From a bacterium (GTDB taxonomy: Bacteria > UBA9089 > CG2-30-40-21 > SBAY01): DNA of 43,919 nt. The translations under genes and the position numbers were made by a program. This document shows, in pieces, positions 1-7,497 of the stretch; position 1 is the stretch's first letter, and every line of letters starts with the position of its first letter. Location: assembly GCA_040757115.1 (NCBI GenBank), contig JBFLYA010000005.1, forward strand, positions 1 to 43,919, written 5' to 3'. The notes under the pieces were generated by a model. The model was given only the letters and a program-made list of their open reading frames with translations. It did no database searches and was not told where the DNA came from.

Positions 1-198
1 CCCTATTCACCTGAATTAAATCCAGTGGAACGGCTTTGGGATTGGATACGGAGATATTATCTTAGTAACCGAATTTATCAGGGTTATGATGAAATAGTGG
101 ATGTTTCTTGCCAGGCTTGGCTGGAAGTAACTAACGACAATGAACGCTTAAATTCTATGTGTTGGTTCTCTTGGATTAAATCGGCAGAAATTAATTAG
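1..198 (+). CDS. IS630-family transposase, C-terminal fragment (cut by window edge)
   Basis: The open frame runs from the first base to a TAG stop and gives 65 residues. It begins PYSPELNPVERLW, the classic 'SPxLNPIExxW' segment of DDE transposases of the IS630/Tc1-mariner type; the E of NPVE is the third catalytic acid of the DDE triad. The rest of the gene lies upstream of the window, so it cannot be told whether the element is intact. The following gene is on the opposite strand with only 15 bp between the stop codons. Identification of the family is firm; activity is unknown. Confidence 0.85.
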   Translation, partial: PYSPELNPVERLWDWIRRYYLSNRIYQGYDEIVDVSCQAWLEVTNDNERLNSMCWFSWIKSAEIN

Positions 199-213
199 AA
201 TTGATATTACTTG

Positions 214-1101
214 TTAATTATCAGGTTTTGTTGCCCAGCGGTTGTGAAACCAGAGCCATTGGTCAGGATACTGATGAATATATGATTCTAACCTCTTTGT
301 TAATCTTTGTGTATTTTCCACAATAGCGGTTTTTATATTTGGGGTAGTGGTTAATTGACAGGGAGGTTCGATAATAATCTGATGTTGATTATTTTTTATT
401 CGAATATCAAAGATAGGGATTAATTCTGCCCCAGTCCGCATGGCAAAAACTACAGGCCCTGGAGGAGTTGATGCAGGTCTGCCAAAAAAATCAACGAATA
501 CTCCACCTTTCCCGCCATCCTGGTCACCAATTATCGTTATAATCTCATTATTTTTGAGAATTTGAAAAATCTCTTTTGGAGCGACTGTGTGAAATATAGT
601 TTTAGTTTTGAACTTAGTTCGTTTCTGTTGAATTAGTTTTTCGACGAACACATTTTTTTGACGACGAATCATAAGATTCAAATTATAGCCTTTAAGTATT
701 AAGGCTTCAGTCATAAGTTCCCAATTTCCTATATGTCCGCTATAAATAATGACCCCCTTACCTTTTTTTTTAGCCCTCTCTAAATTTTCTAATCCTTTAA
801 TACGCACAAAGTTATTCACATTATCTTTATTAAGTCTGGGGAATAAGATAAATTCAATCAGGCTTTTGCTCATATTTCTAAAGGCATTAATCGCCAATCG
901 CTTAATTTGCTTTTTATCATATTGGTCTTTAAATGCATGAGTGAGATTATCAATCGCCAGTTTTCTTCTTTTAGCATCCAAAATATAACCAATTTCCCCT
1001 AACCGATTAGCTAACCAATAATTTATCCGCCAGGGTAATGAAGTAATTAAATCAGATAATATCTTTACGGCGATAAATTCAAGGTAATGTTTTACTTGCA
1101 T
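214..1101 (-). CDS. LpxL/HtrB-type lysophospholipid (lipid A) acyltransferase
   Basis: A 295-residue protein of the usual length for the LpxL/LpxM family, which transfers an acyl chain onto lipid A precursors at the inner face of the cytoplasmic membrane. Residues about 121-129 read SGHIGNWEL, the HX4(D/E) catalytic motif (His123, Glu128). A second family block, GDQDGGKGG followed by VDFFGRPASTPPGP, lies near residue 195-220. A weakly hydrophobic N-terminus probably holds it at the membrane. It starts 47 bp after the end of metF on the same strand and is probably co-transcribed with it. It supports a lipid A-bearing outer membrane. Which acyl donor or LpxL/LpxM/LpxP role applies cannot be read from the sequence. 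Confidence 0.85.
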   Translation of the reverse strand: MQVKHYLEFIAVKILSDLITSLPWRINYWLANRLGEIGYILDAKRRKLAIDNLTHAFKDQYDKKQIKRLAINAFRNMSKSLIEFILFPRLNKDNVNNFVRIKGLENLERAKKKGKGVIIYSGHIGNWELMTEALILKGYNLNLMIRRQKNVFVEKLIQQKRTKFKTKTIFHTVAPKEIFQILKNNEIITIIGDQDGGKGGVFVDFFGRPASTPPGPVVFAMRTGAELIPIFDIRIKNNQHQIIIEPPCQLTTTPNIKTAIVENTQRLTKRLESYIHQYPDQWLWFHNRWATKPDN

Positions 1102-1148
1102 TTATTCAATTTAAACCCTTGTAATTATTTATGAACCCTTTTGACCAG

Positions 1149-2033
1149 TTACACAGAAGCCATTTCCAATATCTCTGGCACAATCTCTTCCTTGCCAATA
1201 GCCATGATATGGATGCCTGAACAGATATTTTCTTGTTTTATTTGTTTAATCTGTCTGGCGGCAATTTCTATGCCTTTTTGGAGTGCTTTACCTTTTTCTA
1301 CGCTTGCCATTTCATCAATAAGTTCTTGAGGAACAGTAACGCCCGCAACATTGGCATTAAGATATTTTGCCATACCAACGCCAGTCAGGACTAAAATACC
1401 GGCTAATATCTTCACATCAAATTGTCTGGCATATTCCATAAATTTCTTAAGCATGTCCATATTATAAACGGCTTGCGTCTGGAAAAATTCTGCACCTGCT
1501 TTGATTTTTTTGCGGAATTTTAATAATTGGGAATCCATTCGGTCAGCCTCTGGGGTAGCAGTTGCTCCAATACAAAATTCTACTCCTCCATCAAGTTGTG
1601 TCCCGCCAAGGTCTTTACCCTGGGTTAAAGTTTTAACCGCAGAGATTAACTGCACTGAATCTAAATCAAAAACCTGTTTGGACCCTTTATGGTCACCAAG
1701 ACTAATATGGTCTCCAGTTAAGCAAAGGACATTGTGAACACCCAGCACATAGGCGCTAAGCAAATCTGACTGCAATGCCATTCGATTTCGGTCACGGCAG
1801 GTCATTTGTAAAATTGGTTCACCACCATAATCCTTGATAATATGACAGGCGGCAAGAGAAGAAAGTCGCATTACCGATGATTGATTATCCGTAACATTCA
1901 ACCCATGCACTTTGTCTCTCAACATCTCAATATGATGAACCATCTTCTCAATATTTGTTCCTTTTGGCGGCCCAATCTCCGAAGTAATGATAAATTCGCC
2001 TGATTTAAGGGCATCTTTAAATGGCTGTTTCAT
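1149..2033 (-). CDS. metF: 5,10-methylenetetrahydrofolate reductase (MetF type)
   Basis: A 294-residue TIM-barrel reductase that converts methylene-THF to methyl-THF, using FAD in the family. The start MKQPFKDALKSGEFIITSEIGPPKG is replaced here in short form: the block SEIGPPKGTNIEKM is typical of MetF, and DNQSSVMRLSSLAA, LCLTGDHISLGDHKG and FFQTQAVYNMD (residues about 50-200) are further family blocks. In a genome with CdhD and CooS (both in this window) its likely main role is the methyl branch of the Wood-Ljungdahl pathway, with methionine synthesis also possible. No MetV partner is next to it. The promoter at 2333-2361 lies about 290 bp upstream, so the mRNA would carry a long leader. 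Confidence 0.9.
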   Translation of the reverse strand: MKQPFKDALKSGEFIITSEIGPPKGTNIEKMVHHIEMLRDKVHGLNVTDNQSSVMRLSSLAACHIIKDYGGEPILQMTCRDRNRMALQSDLLSAYVLGVHNVLCLTGDHISLGDHKGSKQVFDLDSVQLISAVKTLTQGKDLGGTQLDGGVEFCIGATATPEADRMDSQLLKFRKKIKAGAEFFQTQAVYNMDMLKKFMEYARQFDVKILAGILVLTGVGMAKYLNANVAGVTVPQELIDEMASVEKGKALQKGIEIAARQIKQIKQENICSGIHIMAIGKEEIVPEILEMASV

Positions 2034-2332
2034 TATTTTCCCTCCTTAAGTCTGGTAAATGGTAACTGGTGAATGGTAATTAGTTATCAATTACCGATTT
2101 CCTGCTTTTTAATTTCGTGAAATTCTATTAATAGAAATTTCTTTCACTTTTGGTCATTTATAGTTTTGCTGTCTTTAATGACTTCATTAAAGTAGTTAAT
2201 ATATCTGAATTTTTTAGCTCATGATTGTTTCTTTGGACTACACATTTGCCCTTGTCGTTAATATAAGTTTGTGTATGTGTTGATATTGATTCAACATCTC
2301 CAAGCAATTTAAAGCCTCTGCAAATTTCTTCA

Positions 2333-2361
2333 ATTATACGCATAATTATCAATTTTGTCAA
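2333..2361 (-). promoter_or_regulatory. Consensus sigma70-type promoter, probably for metF-lpxL
   Basis: On the minus strand TTGACA (plus 2356-2361) is followed after exactly 17 bp by TATAAT (plus 2333-2338), a full match to both hexamers. Transcription would start near 2326 and run into metF, whose start is at 2033, leaving a leader of about 290 nt. The leader includes a palindromic hairpin at 2117-2147 around the core TTCTATTAATAGAA. A 67-codon frame over 2158-2361 begins inside the -35 hexamer and so cannot be made from this promoter. Confidence 0.75.
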
Positions 2362-2378
2362 GATTTTTCTACTGAAAC

Positions 2379-2584
2379 CAGCAATTCTCGGTGAATTTTA
2401 TGGAGTGCGGTGGCAAGCCACCGCTTTCAGAGTCCGTCTAAAGCAAGCGTTATCTACTGAAGAGAAACAAAGCGAAAGCAATCTTTCGCACTCCATAAAA
2501 TAAAAATCTCAGCGAAAAATATTTTCCCTCATCCCCCTCAAAACCCCATTAAATCACGGTTCTTCCATTCACCGAGAATTGCTG
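2379..2584. mobile_element. 206-bp MITE with nested inverted repeats and 9-bp target duplication
   Basis: Perfect 18-bp terminal inverted repeats, CAGCAATTCTCGGTGAAT (2379-2396) and its reverse complement (2567-2584), are flanked by the 9-bp direct repeat TACTGAAAC (2370-2378 and 2585-2593). Inside lies a second 15-bp inverted pair, ATTTTATGGAGTGCG (2395-2409) and its complement (2487-2501), and next to it the palindrome GCGGTGGC-AA-GCCACCGC (2406-2423). No gene is encoded. The target duplication makes a past transposition event very likely; the helper transposase is not visible in this window. Confidence 0.8.
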
Positions 2585-2712
2585 TACTGAAACCTGTGAT
2601 TCAGACACTGGACATCAGACACAAGGCTATAGACTCTATTTATGCAGGAAATTACTGACATTTGGGAAACCATCCTCAAAACTTCACTCCCTGAATTTTT
2701 CCCTACTCCTTA

Positions 2713-2863
2713 GCCTGGAAAGAAATTGCAGGACTCAGAGATATTCTCTCACATGAATATTTTGGAATAGATATAGATGAAGTGTGGAAAAATAGTTAAT
2801 GATGACATTCCTGAATTAAAAACCCAAATCGAAAATATTAGACTGTTGGAGGAACTTTTTTAG
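2713..2863 (+). pseudogene. HepT-like (DUF86) toxin remnant, frameshifted
   Basis: Reading from 2713 gives WKEIAGLRDILSHEYFGIDI, containing the RX4HXY active-site motif (R..H.Y) of HepT-family RNase/AMPylation-target toxins. The frame is broken after DEVW by a one-base shift; the next frame continues IVNDDIPELKTQIENIRL to a stop at 2861-2863, which is the expected HepT C-terminus. The N-terminal half is missing or unrecognisable (a short frame from 2642 ends at a stop just upstream). No MNT nucleotidyltransferase partner is present. This is a decayed toxin, not a working gene. Confidence 0.65.
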
Positions 2864-2923
2864 AATCTGATAGAACCAATCCTTGATACTCAATGTTCAA
2901 GTTTTTTAAAGGTATAAAGATTT

Positions 2924-3406
2924 AACCGCAAAGAGCGCAAAGGAAGATTTCGCAAAGGACGCAAAGGAAGGGAAATAGGTCTATGAACGAAAACGAACTT
3001 TCAAATATCGTTATTGGTATGGCTATAAAAGTTCATGATGCATTAGGTCCTGGATTGCTTGAATCAGCTTATAAAGAATGTTTAGCATACAAAATTGCGG
3101 AACAAGGATTATTGGTTGAAAAAGAAAAAACATTACCATTGACATTTGAACAGGTTAAACTTGAATGTGGTTATAGAGTAGATTTGTTGGTTGAAAAGAA
3201 ATTAATCATAGAAGTTAAATCTCTTGAGGCATTAACAGAGATACATTTAGCTCAGATATTAACTTATTTAAAATTGTCAAATTGTAAATTAGGATTGCTT
3301 ATAAATTTCAATGTATTAAGACTCAAGGAAGGAATTAAAAGGGTGGTGAACAACCTATAATCTTTGCGTTCTTTGCGGTTAATTTCTTTGCGTTCTTTGC
3401 GGTTAA
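2924..3406. repeat. Inverted 'CGCAAAGA' word repeats framing the GxxExxY gene
   Basis: The sequence AACCGCAAAGAGCGCAAAGG starts at 2924, just before the GxxExxY gene, with a second related run (GCAAAGGACGCAAAGGA) at about 2953. On the far side, immediately after the stop codon, two copies of TTTGCGTTCTTTGCGGTTAA (3363-3406) are in inverted orientation. The gene therefore sits as the only cargo between inverted repeats. Similar arrangements with other words recur at 23.7, 27.4 and 33.6 kb. Confidence 0.6.
2983..3360 (+). CDS. GxxExxY protein (PD-(D/E)XK nuclease-like fold)
   Basis: A complete 125-residue member of the GxxExxY family. The naming motif appears as GLLESAY near residues 30-36, and the family's second block YRVDLLVEKKLIIEVKS (about 68-84) carries the D...E-x-K acids of a PD-(D/E)XK-like active site. 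The C-terminal LLINFNVLRLKEGIKRVV is also typical. The molecular function of the family is not established. It lies between inverted 'CGCAAAGA' word repeats and the start codon follows directly on them. Three to four decayed relatives occur elsewhere in the window, so this is the one intact copy. Confidence 0.85.
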   Translation: MNENELSNIVIGMAIKVHDALGPGLLESAYKECLAYKIAEQGLLVEKEKTLPLTFEQVKLECGYRVDLLVEKKLIIEVKSLEALTEIHLAQILTYLKLSNCKLGLLINFNVLRLKEGIKRVVNNL

Positions 3407-3640
3407 AAAAGGATAAACCACTTAATCTTAAAAAATTTGATAATTCACTACAAGTAGTTATCCGTCATTTAATTTTAAGTAAAGTTTTGACTAATAACTG
3501 CTATAGTTACAAAAAACTCAACCACGATTTGCGAAGACTTTTTCAAAAGTAAGTCTTTTAAAATCAAGAAGTTCTCATTTGCGAGGTAGCAAATGGATAG
3601 GTTTTTGGATTTAAAAATTGATGGATTTGCGAAAAAATAC

Positions 3641-3669
3641 TTGACAGAGGTGGTAAAGTGGTGTATTAT
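3641..3669 (+). promoter_or_regulatory. Strong sigma70-type promoter ahead of a non-coding stretch
   Basis: TTGACA at 3641-3646, a 17-bp spacer and TATTAT at 3664-3669. It has the same geometry as the promoters before rny, the 12266 gene and the 24193 gene. No plausible plus-strand gene follows before the next coding region, which is on the opposite strand, so the transcript is either a non-coding RNA or what remains of a lost gene. Confidence 0.6.
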
Positions 3670-3675
3670 CTAATA

Positions 3676-3862
3676 AAAGGTAGGAAGAAGTTAATTTTTT
3701 TAAGATGGCTTTCTGACAATTTAACGATAGAGTTCAGGTGCGGCGGGGAGAATTACCACTAAAGTTTGATAGCCAGATAAAACTTTGAGAGACCACAAAA
3801 CTCTGACCACGGCACAGTCCCCCGCCGTCAACTGCAACGCAGGGTTAGACAAAAGCTTTGAT
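3676..3862 (+). ncRNA. Candidate structured RNA of unknown class (attC-like fold is an alternative)
   Basis: Downstream of the promoter a long stem forms between GGTGCGGCGGGGA (about 3739-3751) and TCCCCCGCCGTCAACTG (about 3819-3835). The enclosed arm holds an inner hairpin, AAAGTTT...AAACTTT. A small CTGC-AAC-GCAG hairpin follows the closing stem. None of the diagnostic blocks of tmRNA, RNase P, SRP RNA or common riboswitches is present, and no ORF with a ribosome site is seen. The outer ends, ATTTAAC (near 3719) and GTTAGAC (near 3847), fit the R''/R' boxes of an integron attC site, and the stem has single-base bulges as attC sites do; both readings are inference. The 3' end is not defined by a clear terminator. 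Confidence 0.4.
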
Positions 3863-3938
3863 TCGCTGTCTTTTCCTTTTCCTCTGCCTCACCGAATTAT
3901 TGTGCATTCCACATTCACGGTTTGACCCCCATCTCCCC

Positions 3939-4514
3939 CTAACTTTCTGATAGTCTCTCTATAATTTGAAAAAGCAATTTCCTATCAGTCAAAAATATAG
4001 CAATAAGAGTTATTACCCACAGTATCATAAAATATATTGCCGCAGCTTTCCAGTTGGTTAACTTCCTTTCTAACTTTCTGATAGTCTCTCTATAATTTAA
4101 ACGAATATAATTGATATGTTCATTCATTTCGTCTTCATTCACTTCCTTTTTTGTCCAGGCAATCCAGTCATTTCTTTCTTTTTCTTCCTCTTTCCGCTTT
4201 TTTTCTTCTTCTTTAGCCCGTCTATATTCTTCACGCTTCCGCTCTTGCTTTCGCTCTCGCTCTAGCGTTTGCTCTGCAAGAGTATGAATGTGAACTTCAT
4301 AACCCATTTGCTTCAAAGCCTGAATTCCCTCTAGGGTAATCCGCCAACCCGGTTTTGTCCCAAAGAAGTATTCCTCCACAAGTTTCTCACTCCAATGTTT
4401 AACTAATCTCTCTGCTTTCAATTTCTCAAAATCTGAAGAATAGATTCTCCCTTCTTCTATCAGGAATCCGCTTAATTCTGAATCTATTTCTTCACTTACT
4501 TTTACTTTTTCCAT
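3939..4514 (-). CDS. Uncharacterised protein: winged-helix-like N-terminus, charged coiled coil, C-terminal membrane anchor
   Basis: A 191-residue protein with no family I recognise. Residues 1-85 look globular (GWRITLEGIQALKQMGYEV resembles the end of a winged helix). Residues about 85-120 are a Lys/Glu/Arg-rich coiled coil. A single hydrophobic helix at about 157-177 is followed by a short tail, so it is probably a tail-anchored inner membrane protein. The last ten codons come from a 28-bp sequence that also occurs, in another reading frame, 131 bp upstream within the gene (see findings), so the present C-terminus may be secondary. Neighbours are a candidate RNA and a toxin-antitoxin pair; no functional link is evident. 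Confidence 0.6.
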   Translation of the reverse strand: MEKVKVSEEIDSELSGFLIEEGRIYSSDFEKLKAERLVKHWSEKLVEEYFFGTKPGWRITLEGIQALKQMGYEVHIHTLAEQTLERERKQERKREEYRRAKEEEKKRKEEEKERNDWIAWTKKEVNEDEMNEHINYIRLNYRETIRKLERKLTNWKAAAIYFMILWVITLIAIFLTDRKLLFQIIERLSES

Positions 4515-4744
4515 TTTATTTTCCGCCTTATTTCCCTGCCTGCCTGTTAAAGTTGTTTCAATCCTTGTTTTTAATGGAAGTTGGGTTGTTACTCGTTTTT
4601 TAACAAGAGATTATACAGTTCTGTATATCATTCCATTTGGGATGTTATCCAGAAAACGGATATTACCACATTCATAAACAAAACATCAGCACTATCAGAT
4701 TTGAGATTATGTTAGCCACCCACCGGTACGAAAAACACACCAAA

Positions 4745-5089
4745 CTAATACTCAATCACTGCGGCAATCGCTACGACAATTGATTTCATAACTACTGGGG
4801 AAATGATGCCCAGTTTCTGAACAAATCGTTGAGTATCAACACCACGTAGTTGTAAGGTGTCAACAGCTGATGTCTTTGTTAAGCCGTTTATGCTATCTGG
4901 CATCAGTTTAACATGCCAGACATTTTGTGCGAAGTAATCCTTCCACTCAGTTAGTGGAGCAACCAACCTAATGGGCAACATACCAACGGAATCAGAACTG
5001 ACAACAACAACTGGACGAGTCTTTCGGATTTCCGCACCAATGGTTGGGTCGAGACTTACTAACCAAATCTCACCACGATTAATGCTCAT
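4745..5089 (-). CDS. MazF/PemK-family endoribonuclease toxin
   Basis: A 114-residue protein of typical MazF length. The start INRGEIWLVSLDPTIGAEIRK and the block RPVVVVSSD match the MazF barrel; RPVVVVS carries the conserved Arg of the catalytic site, and SAVDTLQLRGVD corresponds to the conserved T/S-D segment. The family cleaves single-stranded mRNA at short specific sequences; the specificity here cannot be predicted. Its start overlaps the end of the upstream antitoxin-like gene by 11 bp, the usual arrangement of a type II toxin-antitoxin operon with coupled translation. Confidence 0.88.
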   Translation of the reverse strand: MSINRGEIWLVSLDPTIGAEIRKTRPVVVVSSDSVGMLPIRLVAPLTEWKDYFAQNVWHVKLMPDSINGLTKTSAVDTLQLRGVDTQRFVQKLGIISPVVMKSIVVAIAAVIEY

Positions 5090-5339
5090 AAATAAAATCT
5101 CCTGCTTGCCATTTTTGACGTTCGTTTGCTGTTTGCTCGTAGTGAGCTACCATCTTCTCAGCTTGTTGTGCCATAAGTTGACGTCGTTCATTCAAAGGAA
5201 GCTGCATAAAATCGATTTGAGATGACACATCTGTTTCTTTATCAGCCAATTCAAGCAACAAACTGTATGCACATTGAAGATTTGTTGTTGGGATTTGTTT
5301 AACTAATTTTTGAATCTTAGAGTAAGTAATCGTTTCCAT
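5079..5339 (-). CDS. Antitoxin of the MazF-type pair
   Basis: An 86-residue protein directly upstream of, and overlapping, the MazF-like toxin. The N-terminal half (TYSKIQKLVKQIPTTNLQCAY) is helical and the C-terminal part (RRQLMAQQAEKMVAHYEQT...WQAGDF) looks like the extended, toxin-wrapping tail seen in many antitoxins. It does not show the AbrB/MazE or Phd sequence pattern clearly, so the antitoxin class is left open. An AAGGAG ribosome site precedes the start (plus strand 5345-5352). Assignment rests mainly on position, size and overlap. Confidence 0.75.
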   Translation of the reverse strand: METITYSKIQKLVKQIPTTNLQCAYSLLLELADKETDVSSQIDFMQLPLNERRQLMAQQAEKMVAHYEQTANERQKWQAGDFIYEH

Positions 5340-5412
5340 GTTTATTTCTCCTTTCTGCTCTATATCTTATTTAGATTTTCTTACAAATAGGGTTGTTATG
5401 GGCTAACCTTAG

Positions 5413-5590
5413 ATTATCCTGCCTATTGGCAGTTTTTATTTTACTGCATTATAAGTTAGGCTATTTATAGAGTAGCATAAATAAAATATTCTGTCAAGAA
5501 GAATTTTAATATCAAAATTAGAAAATACTGAAAAATAACATCCTAAGTATTATCCTGCCTATTAGCGGTTTTTATTTTACTGCATTATAA
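5413..5590. repeat. Pair of 42-bp direct repeats
   Basis: Copies at 5413-5454 and 5549-5590 begin ATTATCCTGCCTATT and end TTTACTGCATTATAA; 40 of 42 positions agree. They lie upstream of the toxin-antitoxin operon in a 725-bp gene-free gap. No ORF is associated. Confidence 0.8.
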
Positions 5591-5657
5591 ATTTTTTCGA
5601 CCTGTGCAGGTAGAAAATTAAGGAAGCAGATTTTTAATAGTAAGCGGGTGGATTTAG

Positions 5658-5726
5658 TAAGCGGATTTAACGGATTTAGCGGAAAAAGAAATAAAAAAAA
5701 TCCGCTCAATCCGTTTAATCCGCTTA
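5658..5726. repeat. Inverted repeat of 'GCGGATTTAACGGAT' words
   Basis: TAAGCGGATTTAACGGATTT (from 5658) pairs with AATCCGTTTAATCCGCTTA (ending 5726) around a short A-rich loop. On RNA it would form a long hairpin. A frame of 60 codons read across it on the minus strand is an artefact of the repeat. Confidence 0.75.
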
Positions 5727-5885
5727 CAATAAAAAATGTAATCTGTTTAATCAATTATCCTTTTATTTCTAACTGCACAGGTGGAAACTTATTTACGGCT
5801 GTGGACTACGGTTGATGGAATGTATAGCGGTTATTAACTGGAAGTTTACATAGGATAATACCCATAAATAAGGCATGAGAATAAT

Positions 5886-6010
5886 CGTTCCGTTAGGAAC
5901 ATAATATCGGTAGGAATAGATAGACAAATCAATCAGTTCCGTAGGAACGATATATTGGTAGAAAATTTATGGAAAGCCATTTACCGATATATTGTCCCTA
6001 TGGGACATTA
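5886..6010. repeat. REP-like block with three GTTCC(G)TAGGAAC-type hairpins
   Basis: Three related units occur: GTTCCGTTAGGAAC with ATAATATCGGTAG (from 5887), GTTCCGTAGGAAC with GATATATTGGTAG (from 5936), and an inverted unit CTACCGATATATTGTCCC-like ending near 6006 (ACCGATATATTGTCCCTATG). This head-to-tail plus inverted arrangement is typical of repetitive extragenic palindromes. No gene is seen here. Confidence 0.65.
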
Positions 6011-6064
6011 TTTGTATTTCTAAGTAAAGTTTTGAATAATAACTGCTATAATTTCAGAGACCAT

Positions 6065-6949
6065 TTAATTTTCTTCGTGTCCTTTGTGTTCTTCGTGGTG
6101 AATAGTTATCTCTATTTTACTCCGTGTTCGTAGACCAAAATCGTGGCTAACCCTATCATCTGAAAGCCCAGGCTGATAATGTTCAACAAAGTAACCTGTG
6201 ATTACTTCGTTATCCCCTTCTTCGATAAAAAAGCAAGCAAAACCTACTACTTTGACCATTGAAGGGATAGGTTTAAAAATTTCGACAACCGGTATTTTTA
6301 ATAATTTAGGACATTGTGCTGAGAAATTATTTATACGACAATCACTTTTACAAGCACCAGTAAAAAGGCTGACTAATTCTTCCAATTCATTCTCTTTTAG
6401 TTCACGCAGGTTAAAGATATTACCTACTTTAAGTGTTTTAGAAAATGCAGACCCAAAATCCAGCCCGACTAATTTTTCTTCCAACAAATTCGTTTCTGGC
6501 TGTCTGGCAAGTTTATACAAAAAACCAAAGTTTAACCCCGAAGGTCGAATAATTCCCAGAGAAATAGTTTCTAATTCAGTAATAGGGCAAATCGTTCTTA
6601 AAATCTCTGCCTGTTTTTGGAGAAATAATGTAATTGTTTTCTTACCAACAAGCCAGGCAAAATAAGTATTGATGGATAAGGATTTATTAATGGTTATCTT
6701 ATTTAGGGAGGGACTGATAATTATTTCCTCATCATTTAACAAAATACCATAATTTTTTGCCATTTGTTTTATCTTTTTATTAGTCGCCCGGGGTGTATCG
6801 ATTAAAATAGCCCCTTCTTTAATTATCTCCTCCAAATATCCTTCTACTCTGTTTTTTATCAAATGTAGCCGGATGACATCCGTAATTAATCCGACTAAAA
6901 AAAGACCCAGGATAATGGCAACTATTATTAAAATCTTATTTAACATCAT
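6065..6949 (-). CDS. Membrane-anchored protein with Tad-like N-terminus, function unknown
   Basis: A 294-residue protein with one N-terminal hydrophobic helix (LIIVAIILGLFLVGLI, about 6-22) followed by a large probably extracytoplasmic domain. The helix followed by a helical, polar segment resembles TadE/TadG-type pilus-assembly proteins, but similarity is weak. It contains four cysteines in a cluster (CKSDC...C near residue 205-222 and C later) that could form disulfides. It starts 3 bp after the GYF_2 lipoprotein gene, so the two are translationally coupled. The last residues, HHEEHKGHEEN, come from an intergenic repeat: the DNA reads as a near-copy of the common element end (plus 6099-6109) followed by a CACGAAG word, so the native C-terminus has probably been replaced. 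Confidence 0.6.
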   Translation of the reverse strand: MMLNKILIIVAIILGLFLVGLITDVIRLHLIKNRVEGYLEEIIKEGAILIDTPRATNKKIKQMAKNYGILLNDEEIIISPSLNKITINKSLSINTYFAWLVGKKTITLFLQKQAEILRTICPITELETISLGIIRPSGLNFGFLYKLARQPETNLLEEKLVGLDFGSAFSKTLKVGNIFNLRELKENELEELVSLFTGACKSDCRINNFSAQCPKLLKIPVVEIFKPIPSMVKVVGFACFFIEEGDNEVITGYFVEHYQPGLSDDRVSHDFGLRTRSKIEITIHHEEHKGHEEN

Positions 6950-6952
6950 ACC

Positions 6953-7300
6953 TTACTCACCTTCATCTTCCTCAGGTTGAAGCCCATAGGTTACATTTGG
7001 AATTAAAGGTATTTCTTTTTTATCCGAGAGAGATTCAATGTGTTGCGACCTATCTTTAGTTAATACCGCTTGTAATTCTGAGAACTCTTTAGCCAATTTA
7101 TACCCTATTTTGCCTTTTTTCACCAGGGTATCAGGCAATACCCTTCCCTCTTCACACCAGAGTTTAAGTTCCTTTAGCTCTATTGGACCATATTCCTTAT
7201 CGACGAAAATATACCATTTATCCTCAATAACTTCTTTATTATCAAAGGATTTACTACATCCTGAAGAAATTACGATAGAGAGAATAATTAACCATCTCAT
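6953..7300 (-). CDS. Lipoprotein with GYF_2 (DUF4339) domain
   Basis: A 115-residue protein with a signal peptide and lipobox-like ISSGCSK (Cys15), so it is probably a lipoprotein. Residues about 28-75 (WYIFVDKEYGPIELKELKLWC...GRVLPDTLVKKG) match the GYF_2 domain pattern 'W-Y...G-P-x-x-x-x-x-L...G-x-l-x-x-d-t-x-V', a presumed protein- or peptide-binding module. The downstream gene follows after 3 bp. The long gap to the propeller gene upstream contains an inverted repeat, so whether all three form one operon is open. Confidence 0.75.
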   Translation of the reverse strand: MRWLIILSIVISSGCSKSFDNKEVIEDKWYIFVDKEYGPIELKELKLWCEEGRVLPDTLVKKGKIGYKLAKEFSELQAVLTKDRSQHIESLSDKKEIPLIPNVTYGLQPEEDEGE

Positions 7301-7342
7301 AATAACCTCCAGAAAAGTAACCAGTAGGCAGTCAAGTTAATA

Positions 7343-7496
7343 GGACGCAGATTTTCGCAGATTATCAGGATAATAAAAACTAAAATGATACTATAAAGAC
7401 ACAAAGATTAATTACTCGGTAGTGTTAAATAACTAAAAGTTTAATTGTATCCTGGTAACTAAAAAATCTTGAAAATCTGCGTTTATCTGCGTTCCC
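7343..7496. repeat. Inverted repeat of 'GACGCAGATTTTCGCAGAT' words
   Basis: GGACGCAGATTTTCGCAGAT (from 7343) and AAAATCTGCGTTTATCTGCG (from 7472) face each other across about 110 bp. The right arm ends two bases before the stop codon of the propeller gene. The same word class frames 41337-41484. Confidence 0.7.
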
Positions 7497-7497
7497 A

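Noticed and set aside
2158-2361. 67-codon minus-strand frame upstream of metF
   Set aside because: Its start codon is part of a consensus -35 hexamer and the -10 lies inside the frame, so the promoter cannot yield it; no ribosome site or known family.
3364-3552. 62-codon frame after the GxxExxY gene
   Set aside because: The first third is translated TTTGCG/GCGGTT word repeat and the remainder has low-complexity composition with no ribosome site.
5572-5754. 60-codon minus-strand frame
   Set aside because: Runs through an inverted repeat of GCGGATTTAACGGAT words (product rich in Leu/Pro/Phe repeats).
2400-6010. CRISPR array
   Set aside because: Repeats here are inverted or irregularly spaced and differ in sequence; there is no unit of constant repeat plus spacer and no cas gene in the window.
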